From NCBI GenBank assembly GCA_963703335.1, contig OY969812.1, positions 248,001 to 312,000 of the forward strand: 64,000 bases of DNA, in the 5' to 3' direction. Numbering within the stretch: the stretch's first letter is position 1; each line of letters starts with the position of its first letter. Below are positions 1 to 10,179 of the stretch, piece after piece. The position numbers and the translations under genes were made by a program. This DNA is from VRUE01 sp963703335 (GTDB taxonomy: Bacteria; Actinomycetota; Thermoleophilia; Solirubrobacterales; 70-9). The notes beneath the pieces are model-generated. The model was not told where the DNA came from and searched no databases. It worked only from the letters and a program-made list of their open reading frames with translations.

Positions 1-2
1 AC

Positions 3-1100
3 GACGCCGAGATCGAACTGCGCCCGTGGCTTTTCCGCATTGTGCGCAACACGGCGCTCAACGACCTCCGTGATCGACCACCGTCGGCGGAGGTCTTGGC
101 GGAGGCGATCGCCGGGGGGCAGAGCCCGGCCGAGGAGCTCGAGCGGCGCGAAGAGCTGACCGACCTGATGCAGCGACTGCAGTCCCTGCCCGAGCCGCAG
201 CGCGCGGCGATAGTGATGCGCGAGCTGGAAGGGCTCAGCCACGAGGAGATTGCAAAAGCACTGGGCCTCAGTGGCGGCGCTGCCCGGCAAGCGATCTACC
301 GAGCGCGGCGCACGCTGCGCGACAGTGCCGGGATGCTGCTGCCATTGCCGCTGCTCAAGGCGCTGCTCGCGGGGGCTGCCACCGCGCCGATCGAGGCCGC
401 CGCGGGGGCTGCGGGCCTCGGTGGAGCCGCGGGCGCCGGGGTGACGATCAAGGCGGTGACGGCGACCGTGCTGGTGGCAGGTGCGGTCGGCGCCGGAGTT
501 GCGGTCGACCACAATCGTCAGGCGAGTTCTCCGGAGCCGGCGTGGGCAAGCAGAGTCGTAGCCGATGACTCCGCCGAGCGGCCCTCGAACGCTGCCGCGC
601 TCGGGCTCGAGACGGGAGACGATTCCGGCGGCCCCCGCGATCGGGGTCGGCGCAGTGAGTCCGGAGACGACTCCGGAGAGAGGGGTGGTCATCGTGAGGG
701 ATCCGGCGACGACGCTGCTAATGACGGCGGCGGCAACCGCGGGCCCGGTGGGTCAGATGGCGAACACCATCCCGAGGCCGGGGACGATCACGGTAGCCAT
801 CGCGGCCCCTCTGGACACGGCTCGGGTAGCTCGTCCGGGCCAGGCGGCTCTTCGGGTTCCGGCGGCGGTCCGTCCGGAAGCGACGACGGGGAGGCCGTGG
901 ACAACTCCGGGCCCGGCTCGACCTCCTCGAGTGGGGGTTCCGGCTCCGGCGAGGAATTCGAGTCGAATAGCGGCCCAGGCTCGGGCGGAGAGGACAGCGG
1001 CCCGGGCGGCGACGGAAGCGGAGATTCGTCTGGTTCCAGTAACTCGGGTGATTCTGGCGGCGGCGACGGGTTCTCACTGCAGACGGAACCCCAAAGCTAG
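3..1100 (+). CDS. ECF-type RNA polymerase sigma factor with transmembrane segment and long Ser/Gly/Asp tail (5' end cut by window)
   Basis: The reading frame is open to the window edge, so the N-terminus (most of sigma region 2) is missing. The visible start reads LRPWLFRIVRNTALNDLRDR, typical of the end of region 2. Region 4 follows, with LPEPQRAAIVMRELEGLSHE and IAKALGLSGGAARQAIYRAR as its helix-turn-helix. A hydrophobic segment (TVLVAGAVGAGVAV) comes next, then about 190 residues rich in Gly, Ser and Asp with repeated GDDSG and SGPG units. Sigma factors of the ECF type direct RNA polymerase to stress or envelope promoters. A membrane segment plus tail suggests a tethered factor whose tail senses the outside; that is inference. 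The next gene starts 8 bases downstream and has a very similar Asp/SGPG-rich stretch. Confidence 0.85.
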   Translation, partial: DAEIELRPWLFRIVRNTALNDLRDRPPSAEVLAEAIAGGQSPAEELERREELTDLMQRLQSLPEPQRAAIVMRELEGLSHEEIAKALGLSGGAARQAIYRARRTLRDSAGMLLPLPLLKALLAGAATAPIEAAAGAAGLGGAAGAGVTIKAVTATVLVAGAVGAGVAVDHNRQASSPEPAWASRVVADDSAERPSNAAALGLETGDDSGGPRDRGRRSESGDDSGERGGHREGSGDDAANDGGGNRGPGGSDGEHHPEAGDDHGSHRGPSGHGSGSSSGPGGSSGSGGGPSGSDDGEAVDNSGPGSTSSSGGSGSGEEFESNSGPGSGGEDSGPGGDGSGDSSGSSNSGDSGGGDGFSLQTEPQS

Positions 1101-1108
1101 GAGGAACC

Positions 1109-1783
1109 ATGAAGCTCGCCCACCGACTAACGACCTGTGCGGTCGCCGTACTCGGCGCGCTCGCGCTGCTCGCCTTGCCGGGGGCTGCCGCGGCTAAGGA
1201 CGGGAACCACGACCGCATTCCCGACCGCTGGGAGAAGCGCCACCACCTCTCGACGAAGGTCAACCAGGCGCATCGCGACCAGGACCGCGACCATCTGCGC
1301 AACCGCGCCGAGTTCCTCGCCGGCGACAACCCGCGCGACCGCAACAGCGACGACGACGGGGTTGTGGACGGCGACGAGAACGCCGGCACGATCGAGTCCT
1401 TCGACGCCGCGACCGGTCGTCTCACGATCTCGCTGTTCGGCGGCGACTCGATCAGCGGCTTTGTCACCGACCAGACGCGGATCAAGTGCGAGGACGAGCA
1501 CTCGCCGGATGTAACGGCGCGCGCCAGCCACCGCGAGGAAGAGGCCGGCGACGACGACAACGACGAAGACAACGGTGACAACTCAGGTCCGGGCAACGGC
1601 GGCGAGGACAATTCCGGCCCCGGTTCCTCGCACTCCGGACGCGGCCCGAGCGGTCACGACGACAACGGAACCGGCGCCAACTGCACCACGTCGGACCTGA
1701 TTGTCGGGGCGACGGTCGAGGAGGCCGAGTTGGAGCTCGAGCACGGCGTTGCGACCTTCGACGAGGTCGAGCTGGCCGACTGA
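1109..1783 (+). CDS. Secreted Asp-rich protein with thrombospondin type-3-like calcium-binding repeats
   Basis: A strong ribosome site (aggagg) precedes the ATG. The first 28 residues form a signal peptide ending in GAAAAKDG. The mature part has repeats such as DGNHDRIPDRWEKR, DQDRDHLRNRAEF and RNSDDDGVVDGDEN, which match the short Asp-rich loops of thrombospondin type-3 or dockerin-like calcium sites. A predicted beta-rich stretch follows (GRLTISLFGGDSISGFVTD), then a low-complexity Asp/Gly/Ser segment containing NSGPG units. The gene sits 8 bases after the sigma factor gene and is almost certainly cotranscribed with it. Function is unknown; an extracellular or surface partner of the sigma-factor tail is possible. 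Confidence 0.75.
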   Translation: MKLAHRLTTCAVAVLGALALLALPGAAAAKDGNHDRIPDRWEKRHHLSTKVNQAHRDQDRDHLRNRAEFLAGDNPRDRNSDDDGVVDGDENAGTIESFDAATGRLTISLFGGDSISGFVTDQTRIKCEDEHSPDVTARASHREEEAGDDDNDEDNGDNSGPGNGGEDNSGPGSSHSGRGPSGHDDNGTGANCTTSDLIVGATVEEAELELEHGVATFDEVELAD

Positions 1784-1791
1784 GGAATCGG

Positions 1792-4452
1792 CTACTTGGC
1801 GTCGAGCCAGTCCGCGCCGACGCCGACGTCCACCTCCAACGGTGGGTCGAGCTGGTAGGCGGCGCACATCTCGCGCCGCACCAGCTCGACCGCGCCGTCC
1901 ATCTCCTCCGGCGGGCCCTCGAAGAGCAGCTCGTCGTGGATCTGCAGGACGAGGCGGGTCTGCGTGCCGGCCTCGCGCAGCGCGCTCTGACAGCGCACCA
2001 TCGCGATCTTGATGATGTCGGCCGCGGTGCCCTGGATCACGGTGTTGACGGCGAGGCGCTCGCCGAGGCGACGGGTGTTCGGGTTGCCCGAGCGCAGCTC
2101 GGGGATCGAACGGCGGCGGCCCAGCAGTGTGGTGACGTAGCCCTCCTCCTGCGCCCGCTCTACTACCTGCTCGCGGAAGGCGCGCACGGCTGGGAAGCGC
2201 TCCAGATAGCGGGAGACGAATTCCTCGCCCTCTTTGCGGGGGATGTTGAGCCGGTCGGCGAGGCCGAAGCCGGTGAGGCCGTAAACGATGCCGAAGTTGA
2301 CCATCTTCGCCTTCGAGCGCTGGCCAACATCGACATCGTCGCGGGAGATGTCGAAGACCTCAGCCGCGGTTGCCGCGTGGACGTCGTCGCCAGCCCGGAA
2401 GATCTCCTTCAGCACCTCCTCATCGGCGACGTGGGCAAGCACGCGCAGCTCGACTTGGCTGTAATCGGCGGAGAGCAGGCGGGCACCGCGTTCGGCGACG
2501 AAACAGGCGCGGACGGGCCGGCCGATCTCGGTGCGGATCGGGATGTTCTGCAGGTTGGGGTTGGTGCTGGAGAGTCGGCCCGTGGTTGTTGCGGCCTGGT
2601 TGAAGGTCGTGTGGACGCGGCCCGTCCCTGGGTCGATCAGGTCGGGCAGCGAGTCGAGATAGGTGTTCTTCAGCTTCGTAAGCTCGCGCCAGGACTCGAT
2701 CTTCTCGACGATCGGGTGCTCGTCGCGAATCTGGGCGAGAACGCGGGCGTCGGTCGAGAAGCCGGTTTTGCCCCGCCGCTTTCGGGTCAGACCAAGCTTT
2801 TCGAAGAGGACGCGACCAACCTGCTGCGGGGACCCGATCGTGAACTCCTCCTCGGCCAGCTCGAAGATCTCCTTCTCCAGAGTCTCGATCCGCTCACCGA
2901 AGCCGGCACCGACCTCGGCGAGGCGTTTGGCGTCGAGCTTCAGCCCCTCGCGTTCCATTGCCGCAAGGACGCGGACGAGAGGCAACTCGATCTCGCGCAG
3001 TAGGTGCTCGAGGCCGAGCTCCTCAATACGCGGGCGTTGCACGTCGGCGAGGGCAGCGACGAGGCGGGCTTCCTCGGCGGGCTCCAGGCCGGCCTCACCA
3101 TCGGCGTTGCCCTCGAGGGAGAGCTGCCCATCATCTTCGTCTTTTGCCGGTGCCGCGTCGGCGGCGATGCCGATTCCTGCGTCGGCCGCCAACTCGGTCA
3201 GCTCGTAGGTGCGGCGCTGCGGCTCGAGCAGGTAGGCGGCGAGCATCGTGTCGTGATCGAGCTCCAGCTCGACCCCCTCGCGAGCGGCCGCCGCCAAGAG
3301 GCCGTGGCGCCCCCCGCCGAGCGACTTGATGTCGTGGGCGACGATGCCGCGGCCGGGAAGGGCCACCGCGAGCTCGTCCAGCGTCGCCCTACCCATGACG
3401 ATCCGCTCGCCGTCGGCCGCCGCCCACTGGCCGGCGTCGGCGGAGAGCGCGACTGGTCCCTCCCCCCCGCCGAGATCGGAGGGCTCGCCCTCAACCGCCT
3501 CGATCTCCAACTCGGTCTCCACCTTACGACCAGGCACGGCCTTGCCTTCGGGTAGGGCTTCTTCGAGCCGCTCCAGCACCGCCCGCAGCTCGAACTCCCG
3601 CATGAAGTCACGCAGGGCGCCGCGATCCGGTTCGCTGCCCATCACCGCGGCGAGGTCGACACCGGTCTCGATGTCGTACTGGAGCGTCGCCAGCTGCTTG
3701 GACATGCGGGCATCGTCGGCGTGCTCGACCAGGTTCTGCTTGCGCTTTGCGCCGGAGATCTCTTCGACGCCGGCGAGAACCCGGTCCAGGGAGCCAAACT
3801 GCTGCAGCAACTGGGTCGCCGTCTTCTCGCCGATACCGGGGACACCCGGAATGTTGTCGGAGGTGTCGCCACGCAGTCCCATCAAGTCGGTGATCAGCTC
3901 CGGCGGCACCCCGTAGCGCTCGACCACGGCGTCGCTGTCGTAGACCTTGGTCTCCGTAATCCCCCGCGAGGTGCTCATCACCCGCACCCCCTCGCCGACC
4001 AGTTGGTAGGCGTCGCGGTCGCCGGTGACGACCATCACGGCGATGCCTGCCTCGCGGGCTTGGCGAACCAGCGAGGCGATCACGTCATCCGCCTCGTAGC
4101 CCTCGACCTTGACGTTGGTGTAGCCGAAGGCCTCGACCAGCGGCATCAGGTGCGGCCACTGCTCGCGCAGCAGGTCCGGGCGCGGTTTGCGCTGCGCCTT
4201 GTAGAGGTCGTAGGTGACCTCTCGACCCGACATCCCGGCGTCCCAGGCGACCACCACCCCGGCCGGCGCGTGCTCGTCGATCACCTTGACCAGCATCGAG
4301 GCGAGTCCGTAGATCGCGTTGGTGGGCCGCCCGTCGCTGGTCCCAATCGACTCCGGCAGGGCGAAGAACGCCCGGTAGGCAAGCGAGTTGCCGTCGATCA
4401 GAAAGAGCTCGTGGGAGTCCTCGCCGTCGGACTTCGGGGTCATTGCCGCCAT
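1792..4452 (-). CDS. polA: DNA polymerase I
   Basis: Full-length family A polymerase of about 886 residues. The N-terminal 5' nuclease begins LFLIDGNSLAYRAFF and carries GLRGDTSDNIPGVPGIGEK. The middle 3'-5' exonuclease region is poorly conserved, as in many actinobacteria. The polymerase domain shows motif A (DYSQVELRVLAH), motif B (RSKAKMVNFGIVYGL) and motif C (QIHDELLFEGP). It removes RNA primers and fills gaps in replication and repair. The open frame extends further upstream, but the ATG at 4452, or the one at 4443, gives the normal N-terminus. It converges with the secreted-protein gene, leaving 8 bases between stops. Confidence 0.97.
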   Translation of the reverse strand: MAAMTPKSDGEDSHELFLIDGNSLAYRAFFALPESIGTSDGRPTNAIYGLASMLVKVIDEHAPAGVVVAWDAGMSGREVTYDLYKAQRKPRPDLLREQWPHLMPLVEAFGYTNVKVEGYEADDVIASLVRQAREAGIAVMVVTGDRDAYQLVGEGVRVMSTSRGITETKVYDSDAVVERYGVPPELITDLMGLRGDTSDNIPGVPGIGEKTATQLLQQFGSLDRVLAGVEEISGAKRKQNLVEHADDARMSKQLATLQYDIETGVDLAAVMGSEPDRGALRDFMREFELRAVLERLEEALPEGKAVPGRKVETELEIEAVEGEPSDLGGGEGPVALSADAGQWAAADGERIVMGRATLDELAVALPGRGIVAHDIKSLGGGRHGLLAAAAREGVELELDHDTMLAAYLLEPQRRTYELTELAADAGIGIAADAAPAKDEDDGQLSLEGNADGEAGLEPAEEARLVAALADVQRPRIEELGLEHLLREIELPLVRVLAAMEREGLKLDAKRLAEVGAGFGERIETLEKEIFELAEEEFTIGSPQQVGRVLFEKLGLTRKRRGKTGFSTDARVLAQIRDEHPIVEKIESWRELTKLKNTYLDSLPDLIDPGTGRVHTTFNQAATTTGRLSSTNPNLQNIPIRTEIGRPVRACFVAERGARLLSADYSQVELRVLAHVADEEVLKEIFRAGDDVHAATAAEVFDISRDDVDVGQRSKAKMVNFGIVYGLTGFGLADRLNIPRKEGEEFVSRYLERFPAVRAFREQVVERAQEEGYVTTLLGRRRSIPELRSGNPNTRRLGERLAVNTVIQGTAADIIKIAMVRCQSALREAGTQTRLVLQIHDELLFEGPPEEMDGAVELVRREMCAAYQLDPPLEVDVGVGADWLDAK

Positions 4453-4580
4453 GCGGCGTCGATCATAAGGTTGGCCTGAGCGGAGCCGACCACGGCCCAC
4501 TGCGACTCAGCCAGTGCGCTGGCCCAAAAACAACGTGGAATATTTGACTTATCGCATTTGCCTGACGTAGGTTCGGGCCC

Positions 4581-5903
4581 GTGCCGGCCAAGGAGGACAC
4601 GTCCGACAGCGGCCCTGACGCCACTGGCAAACCGCCGGATCAAAATCAGCTCCTCAGCGTGCTGATGCCGGTTCTGACGGTCATCGGCACAGGAATCGGC
4701 GTAATTGGGTTTGTCATCTTCTTCGGTGGCTTCATCGTTTGGACCAGGTTCGACGCCGCCGGCCTGCCGGCGAACGAGGCTGTGGCGCAGATCCCCCGTA
4801 ACGATCTGATCGTCACCGGAGCCAGCTTCCTGGTTCCAGCCCTACTCGCGGCCCTCGCGGCCGTTGCGGTCGCCCTTGCCGCCTGGAACGGGTTCATCGG
4901 CAACCGCCTCCGCCGCCGAAAAGCGCAGGCGAAAGAGAGTCAAATCAGGACCGATGCCCAGATCGAGATGTTGCGCTCAGAAGAGGCGCGAGCCGAACGA
5001 GAAGTGGCAAAACTGCAGAACCAGATGGTCGAGTTCCAGGCTGCCGCAAATGATGCGCAAATCGACTCCGACTCCCACAAAATTGCTTTGAACAACTACC
5101 GCGCCGCGAGAACCAAACGCCAGGAGACCGAGGAACGACTGGCGCATCTGCGCGAGAGCGAAATGCCGGCTGCCAGAGCCGATCAGGCAGATGTCGCGAA
5201 GATGGCACCCGCGGCGGAGAAGCTGAGTCGCAACGAGTGGCTTCTGCAGGCAGCTACGGGCGTCGGCCCAATGCTCATCGTGGAGATGCTGGTGATCGGG
5301 GCCGGCTGGAATGGGTTGCCGTGGAACTACCGGGCGCTTCTGCTTGGCGTCATGCTGGCGACGATCGCCGTTGCGATCGTTGTGATCAGCATGACCGACC
5401 ACTTCGCCCTGTTCGCGCTATCGGTGTTCCTCGGCGTCGGCGTCATGATCGCCTTCTCGACCTACGCCCGCACGCAGAGCCACACGAAAGTGTCACCCCT
5501 GGCGGCAATCGACGGCTCGGCGCCGATTGCAGGGTTCTTCGTCGCCGAGACATCTGACGCGGTGTACATCGGCACTCCAGAACCGGAACCTCCAACCTCC
5601 CGGGTCGACCGGGATCTCGAGTTCGACCACAGCGCGGTGACACTGCTGCGCCTTCCGAAGGCGTCACTCACCAACCTGACGATCGGGCCCGGCATGGACG
5701 AGGGCGAGGCGTACATGCGATCGCTCGCGCTCGCGCTCGCGCTCTGCCGCCACCGGCGACAATCGCTGCCCAGGGGAACCCTGGCGTCGGCCTTGACCGG
5801 CCAGAAAAGGCCCTCAACCAAGATCAACCAGCCCCGACCGTGTGCGGCGATCGCAACTCGCAACCTCAGCCACCGGCTCGCCCTGGTCAAGGGCTTTCAC
5901 TAA
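4581..5903 (+). CDS. Multipass membrane protein with central coiled coil, unknown function
   Basis: The GTG start at 4581 begins a 440-residue protein. Two hydrophobic segments lie near residues 27-55 and 77-101. A charged coiled-coil region rich in Glu, Arg, Gln and Ala occupies roughly 110-205. Three more membrane segments lie between about 220 and 295. The C-terminal 140 residues are soluble and end in a basic stretch. The architecture resembles membrane sensors or scaffolds, but I do not recognise the family. It is divergent from polA and upstream of the malic enzyme, with no clear functional link to either. Confidence 0.6.
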   Translation: MPAKEDTSDSGPDATGKPPDQNQLLSVLMPVLTVIGTGIGVIGFVIFFGGFIVWTRFDAAGLPANEAVAQIPRNDLIVTGASFLVPALLAALAAVAVALAAWNGFIGNRLRRRKAQAKESQIRTDAQIEMLRSEEARAEREVAKLQNQMVEFQAAANDAQIDSDSHKIALNNYRAARTKRQETEERLAHLRESEMPAARADQADVAKMAPAAEKLSRNEWLLQAATGVGPMLIVEMLVIGAGWNGLPWNYRALLLGVMLATIAVAIVVISMTDHFALFALSVFLGVGVMIAFSTYARTQSHTKVSPLAAIDGSAPIAGFFVAETSDAVYIGTPEPEPPTSRVDRDLEFDHSAVTLLRLPKASLTNLTIGPGMDEGEAYMRSLALALALCRHRRQSLPRGTLASALTGQKRPSTKINQPRPCAAIATRNLSHRLALVKGFH

Positions 5904-5958
5904 GCGGCCGGCGACCGTGAGTAGCCAGACAGCGCGAATCTGATTCGATAGCTGCCCC

Positions 5959-7416
<1,458 letters not shown>

Positions 7417-7420
7417 CTCT

Positions 7421-8326
7421 GTGAAGGTTCTCGTCAGCGGAGCCAGCGGTTTCATCGGGTCGGCCCTTTGCGACACCCTGCTGGTTCGCGGTGACACCGT
7501 CGTTGGGCTTACCCGCGACCCGAAGCGAGCGCGGAGTACCAACCCAAGCGTCACCTGGCACGCCTGGGAGCCGACCTTGGAACGGCCCCCGGCAGCCGCC
7601 TTCGAGGGAGTCGACGGGGTCTTTCACCTGCTCGGCGAGAAGATCAACCAGCGCTGGAGCGCCGAGGCCAAAGAGCGGATCATGGAGAGTCGCCGCACCG
7701 GCACTCACAACCTAGTGGGAACGATCGCCGGCCTCGATCACAAGCCGCGAGTGCTAGTCAGTCAGTCGGCGATCGGCTACTACGGCGACCGCGGCGCAAG
7801 TCTCGTCGACGAGTCGACCGAGCCGGGCGAGGGCTTCGACGCCGAGGTAGTGCGCGAATGGGAGAAGGCAGCGCACGAGGTCGATGGCGCCGGCGTGCGG
7901 CTGGTCATCGTCCGCACCGGCCACGTGCTCGATCCGCGCGGCGGCTTCCTGGGAGCCCAGCTAACCCCGTTCAAGCTCGGCGTCGGCGGCCCACTGGCCG
8001 GGGGCAACCAGTACGTCTCCTGGATCCATATCGAGGACGAGCTGGGCATCCTGCTCTGGGCGCTGGAGAGTGACAAGGTGAACGGGGTCGTCAACGCAAC
8101 TGCGCCTAATCCGGTGACCAACAAGGTGTTCTCGAAGGCACTCGGCCGGGCACTCGGAAGGCCCGCCGTAATTCCTGTTCCCGGGATCACCGTGGACCTC
8201 ATGTACGGCAGGGAGTTCGGGCAAGTGCTGCGGGGCGGGCAGCGGGTGATGCCCCGGCGGGCATTGGACCTCGGGTACGAGTTCAAGCACCCGGACCTCG
8301 ACGAGGCGCTTGGGGACTTGTTCTAG
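7421..8326 (+). CDS. TIGR01777-family NAD-dependent epimerase/dehydratase (SDR39U1/YfcH-like)
   Basis: An extended short-chain dehydrogenase of 301 residues with the N-terminal nucleotide motif VLVSGASGFIGSAL and the family signature segment QSAIGYYGDRG, which carries the active-site Tyr. The C-terminal part, VSWIHIEDELGIL and later MYGREFGQVLRGGQRVMPRR, is typical of the YfcH group. The substrate of this widespread family is unknown. The GTG start lies 4 bases after the malic enzyme stop, so the two are probably cotranscribed. A long palindrome starts a few bases past its stop and could terminate the transcript. Confidence 0.9.
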   Translation: MKVLVSGASGFIGSALCDTLLVRGDTVVGLTRDPKRARSTNPSVTWHAWEPTLERPPAAAFEGVDGVFHLLGEKINQRWSAEAKERIMESRRTGTHNLVGTIAGLDHKPRVLVSQSAIGYYGDRGASLVDESTEPGEGFDAEVVREWEKAAHEVDGAGVRLVIVRTGHVLDPRGGFLGAQLTPFKLGVGGPLAGGNQYVSWIHIEDELGILLWALESDKVNGVVNATAPNPVTNKVFSKALGRALGRPAVIPVPGITVDLMYGREFGQVLRGGQRVMPRRALDLGYEFKHPDLDEALGDLF

Positions 8327-8332
8327 GCGGGG

Positions 8333-8405
8333 AGGGTCGGGTGACCCCTCCCAAAACGAGCAGCTTCGCTGCTCTTGAGTGTTTTGGGAGGGGTCACCCG
8401 ACCCT
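8333..8405. repeat. Palindromic element, family 1, copy A
   Basis: A perfect inverted repeat with arms of about 25 bases (8333-8357 and 8381-8405). Between them lies a small hairpin (gagcagc, 3-base loop) plus the unpaired hexamer ttgagt. On the minus strand the core reads CTCCCAAAACACTCAA, hairpin, GTTTTGGGAG. The same core occurs at 8925-9001 and 27305-27383 with different but still self-complementary outer arms. It lies between convergent genes and may also act as a two-way terminator. Confidence 0.9.
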
Positions 8406-8434
8406 TCTGGGCCTAGCGCAAGACCCGCCGCAGC

Positions 8435-8917
8435 TTAGGTTTGGTGCAGCGCTTCCCGGAGCTGCTCCCGTAGCGATCCAGAGCCGGCGGAATCGATCAG
8501 CTTCAGCAGGCGCTGCATTGCCACGGTGCCTGAGCTTGCGGCAATCCATGGGATCTCGGCGGTTTCCAGGATCCGATGGGTGAACCGAGCTGCCCTGGGA
8601 TCGGGAGCTTCCAGGTAAGCGACGGCGGTGGAGTCCTCGGTGGCTCGGCGGGCGTTGGCGCCGAGGGTTGCGAGGTTGAGCTTCTTTGCTCCGTGGGGGC
8701 TCGGCAGGCACACCGCCCGGACTCGCAGGTCGCCTGCCCGACCATCCTGCGCCTGGAGCTCTTGCTTAGCCGCAGCGCACAACGAAGCTTCGACGTAAGC
8801 GGTAACGGTCGCGTCCTCGCTGACGCCACTGCCCGCACCGCAGCCAGCCACAAGCAAGCCACAAGCTGCCACCACCATCGCTGTGCGCCAGCCGACCCCA
8901 GCTTTTGTCTTGCGCAA
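8435..8917 (-). CDS. Small lipoprotein, unknown function
   Basis: About 160 residues. Starting at the TTG at 8917 gives MRKTKAGVGWRTAMVV followed by the lipobox LLVAGC, a good type II signal peptide. The longer open frame to 8992 only reads through the palindrome at 8925-9001, so I rejected that start. The mature part (VTAYVEASLCAAAKQELQAQ, then VAYLEAPDPRAARFTHRI and IPWIAASSG) loosely resembles part of a periplasmic ligand-binding fold, but it is too short for one. The gene is bracketed by two copies of the same palindromic element. Confidence 0.6.
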   Translation of the reverse strand: MRKTKAGVGWRTAMVVAACGLLVAGCGAGSGVSEDATVTAYVEASLCAAAKQELQAQDGRAGDLRVRAVCLPSPHGAKKLNLATLGANARRATEDSTAVAYLEAPDPRAARFTHRILETAEIPWIAASSGTVAMQRLLKLIDSAGSGSLREQLREALHQT

Positions 8918-8924
8918 GACGGAA

Positions 8925-9001
8925 GAGGGACGGGTGCCCTCTCCCAAAACACTCAAGAGCGGCCTCCGGCCGCTCGTTTTGGGAGGGGGCACCCGTCCCT
9001 C
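8925..9001. repeat. Palindromic element, family 1, copy B
   Basis: Inverted repeat with 26-base arms and one mismatch (8925-8950 and 8976-9001), enclosing ACTCAA and a GAGCGGCC hairpin. The core CTCCCAAAACACTCAA...GTTTTGGGAG is identical to copies A and C, while the outer arms differ. It lies 12 bases downstream of the phosphofructokinase stop and just upstream of the lipoprotein start, so it could terminate the former. Confidence 0.9.
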
Positions 9002-9013
9002 CCCTGCCTAGCC

Positions 9014-10042
9014 TCAGCCAAAGAAAACCTCAGCCTCTGAGTACAGAGACTCGGGAACCGTCTTGAGCTCAGCCGTTGCCTCGCTGAGATGGACCAGCTC
9101 GATGTCCGTGCCCCGCAATGCAGTCATCTTGCCCCAGTCCCCCGCGTCCACCGCATCAATCGCATGCAACCCGAACCGCGTAGCCAAGACCCGGTCGAAC
9201 GCCGTCGGCGTGCCGCCTCTTTGCACATGACCCAGCACCGTCGCCCGCGCCTCCTTGCCGGTCCGCCGCTCGATCTCCCCCTCGAGCCAGTGCGCGATCC
9301 CGCCCAGAGCCACGTGGCCGAACTGGTCGAGCTTCTCGTTTTTCGCGGTCGGCATGCCGCCGATCGGCTGCGCGCCCTCGGCGACGACGAGGATCGGCGC
9401 GTACTGGTGCTCGAAGCGGCGGCCGACGAACTCGCAGACCCGGTCGAGATCAAAGGGCAGCTCTGGGATCAGGATCACGTTGGCGCCGCCGGAGAGCCCG
9501 GCATGGAAGGCGATCCAGCCCGCATGGCGCCCCATCACCTCGACGATCAGCACCCGGTGGTGACTGTCCGCGGTGGTGTGCAGGCGGTCGATCGCCTCCA
9601 TTGCGATGTTGACTGCGGTGTCGAAGCCGAAGGTGTAGTCGGTCGCGCTGAGGTCATTGTCAATCGTCTTCGGCACGCCGACGACGTGCACTCCCTGCTC
9701 CGCGTAAAGGCGCGACGCCGCGCCCAGCGTGTCCTCTCCGCCGATCGCGATCAGGCCCTCGACGCCGTCGGCCTTCAGGTTCTCGGCCAGGCGCTCGGGA
9801 CCACCCTCCTCCTTAAACGGATTGGTGCGCGAGGCGCCGAGAATCGTGCCGCCGCGCGGCAGGATTCCCCGCACCTCCGGCACGCCAAGCGGGCGGCTGT
9901 CGCGCTCGAGCGGCCCCCGCCAGCCGTCCCGGTAACCGACGAACTCATGACCACAGTGTTCGACCCCCTTGCGCACAATCGCGCGAATGACCGCGTTCAG
10001 CCCTGGACAGTCCCCGCCACCGGTGAGCACGCCGATCCGCAT
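9014..10042 (-). CDS. 6-phosphofructokinase, probably pyrophosphate-dependent
   Basis: 342 residues, full length. The phosphodonor loop reads TGGGDCPGLNAVIRA. Two residues decide the donor in this family: the sequence has GGEDT (Asp where ATP enzymes have Gly) and PKTIDND (Lys where ATP enzymes have Gly). Asp and Lys at these sites are the established signature of the PPi-dependent enzyme (EC 2.7.1.90), which is reversible between fructose 6-phosphate and the 1,6-bisphosphate. The ATG at 10042 gives the canonical MRIGVLTGGGD start; the open frame upstream is spurious. It diverges from a methyltransferase gene. Confidence 0.93.
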   Translation of the reverse strand: MRIGVLTGGGDCPGLNAVIRAIVRKGVEHCGHEFVGYRDGWRGPLERDSRPLGVPEVRGILPRGGTILGASRTNPFKEEGGPERLAENLKADGVEGLIAIGGEDTLGAASRLYAEQGVHVVGVPKTIDNDLSATDYTFGFDTAVNIAMEAIDRLHTTADSHHRVLIVEVMGRHAGWIAFHAGLSGGANVILIPELPFDLDRVCEFVGRRFEHQYAPILVVAEGAQPIGGMPTAKNEKLDQFGHVALGGIAHWLEGEIERRTGKEARATVLGHVQRGGTPTAFDRVLATRFGLHAIDAVDAGDWGKMTALRGTDIELVHLSEATAELKTVPESLYSEAEVFFG

Positions 10043-10098
10043 CGCCCTCAGGTTAGCCGTGACGAACCCTCGCCCACGCGCTAGGTTCAACAGCAACG

Positions 10099-10151
10099 CC
10101 GAACTGCATCAACTTTTCCTTCTGGCAGATAGAGAAGTTGATGCAGTTCGG
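10099..10151. repeat. 17-bp perfect inverted repeat in the pfk/methyltransferase intergenic region
   Basis: Arms CCGAACTGCATCAACTT (10099-10115) and its exact complement (10135-10151) are separated by 19 bases. It lies between divergent genes, 29 bases upstream of the chosen methyltransferase start. It could be an operator, a leader hairpin, or a member of the palindromic repeat group. The arms are far less GC-rich than the surroundings. Confidence 0.8.
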
Positions 10152-10179
10152 GTGGGAGCTGGCGAAAGGAGCGGTGACA

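Noticed and set aside
8917..8992. Upstream start for the lipoprotein (and likewise for hrcA at 27337)
   Set aside because: These extensions only translate the palindromic element; internal starts give canonical N-termini.
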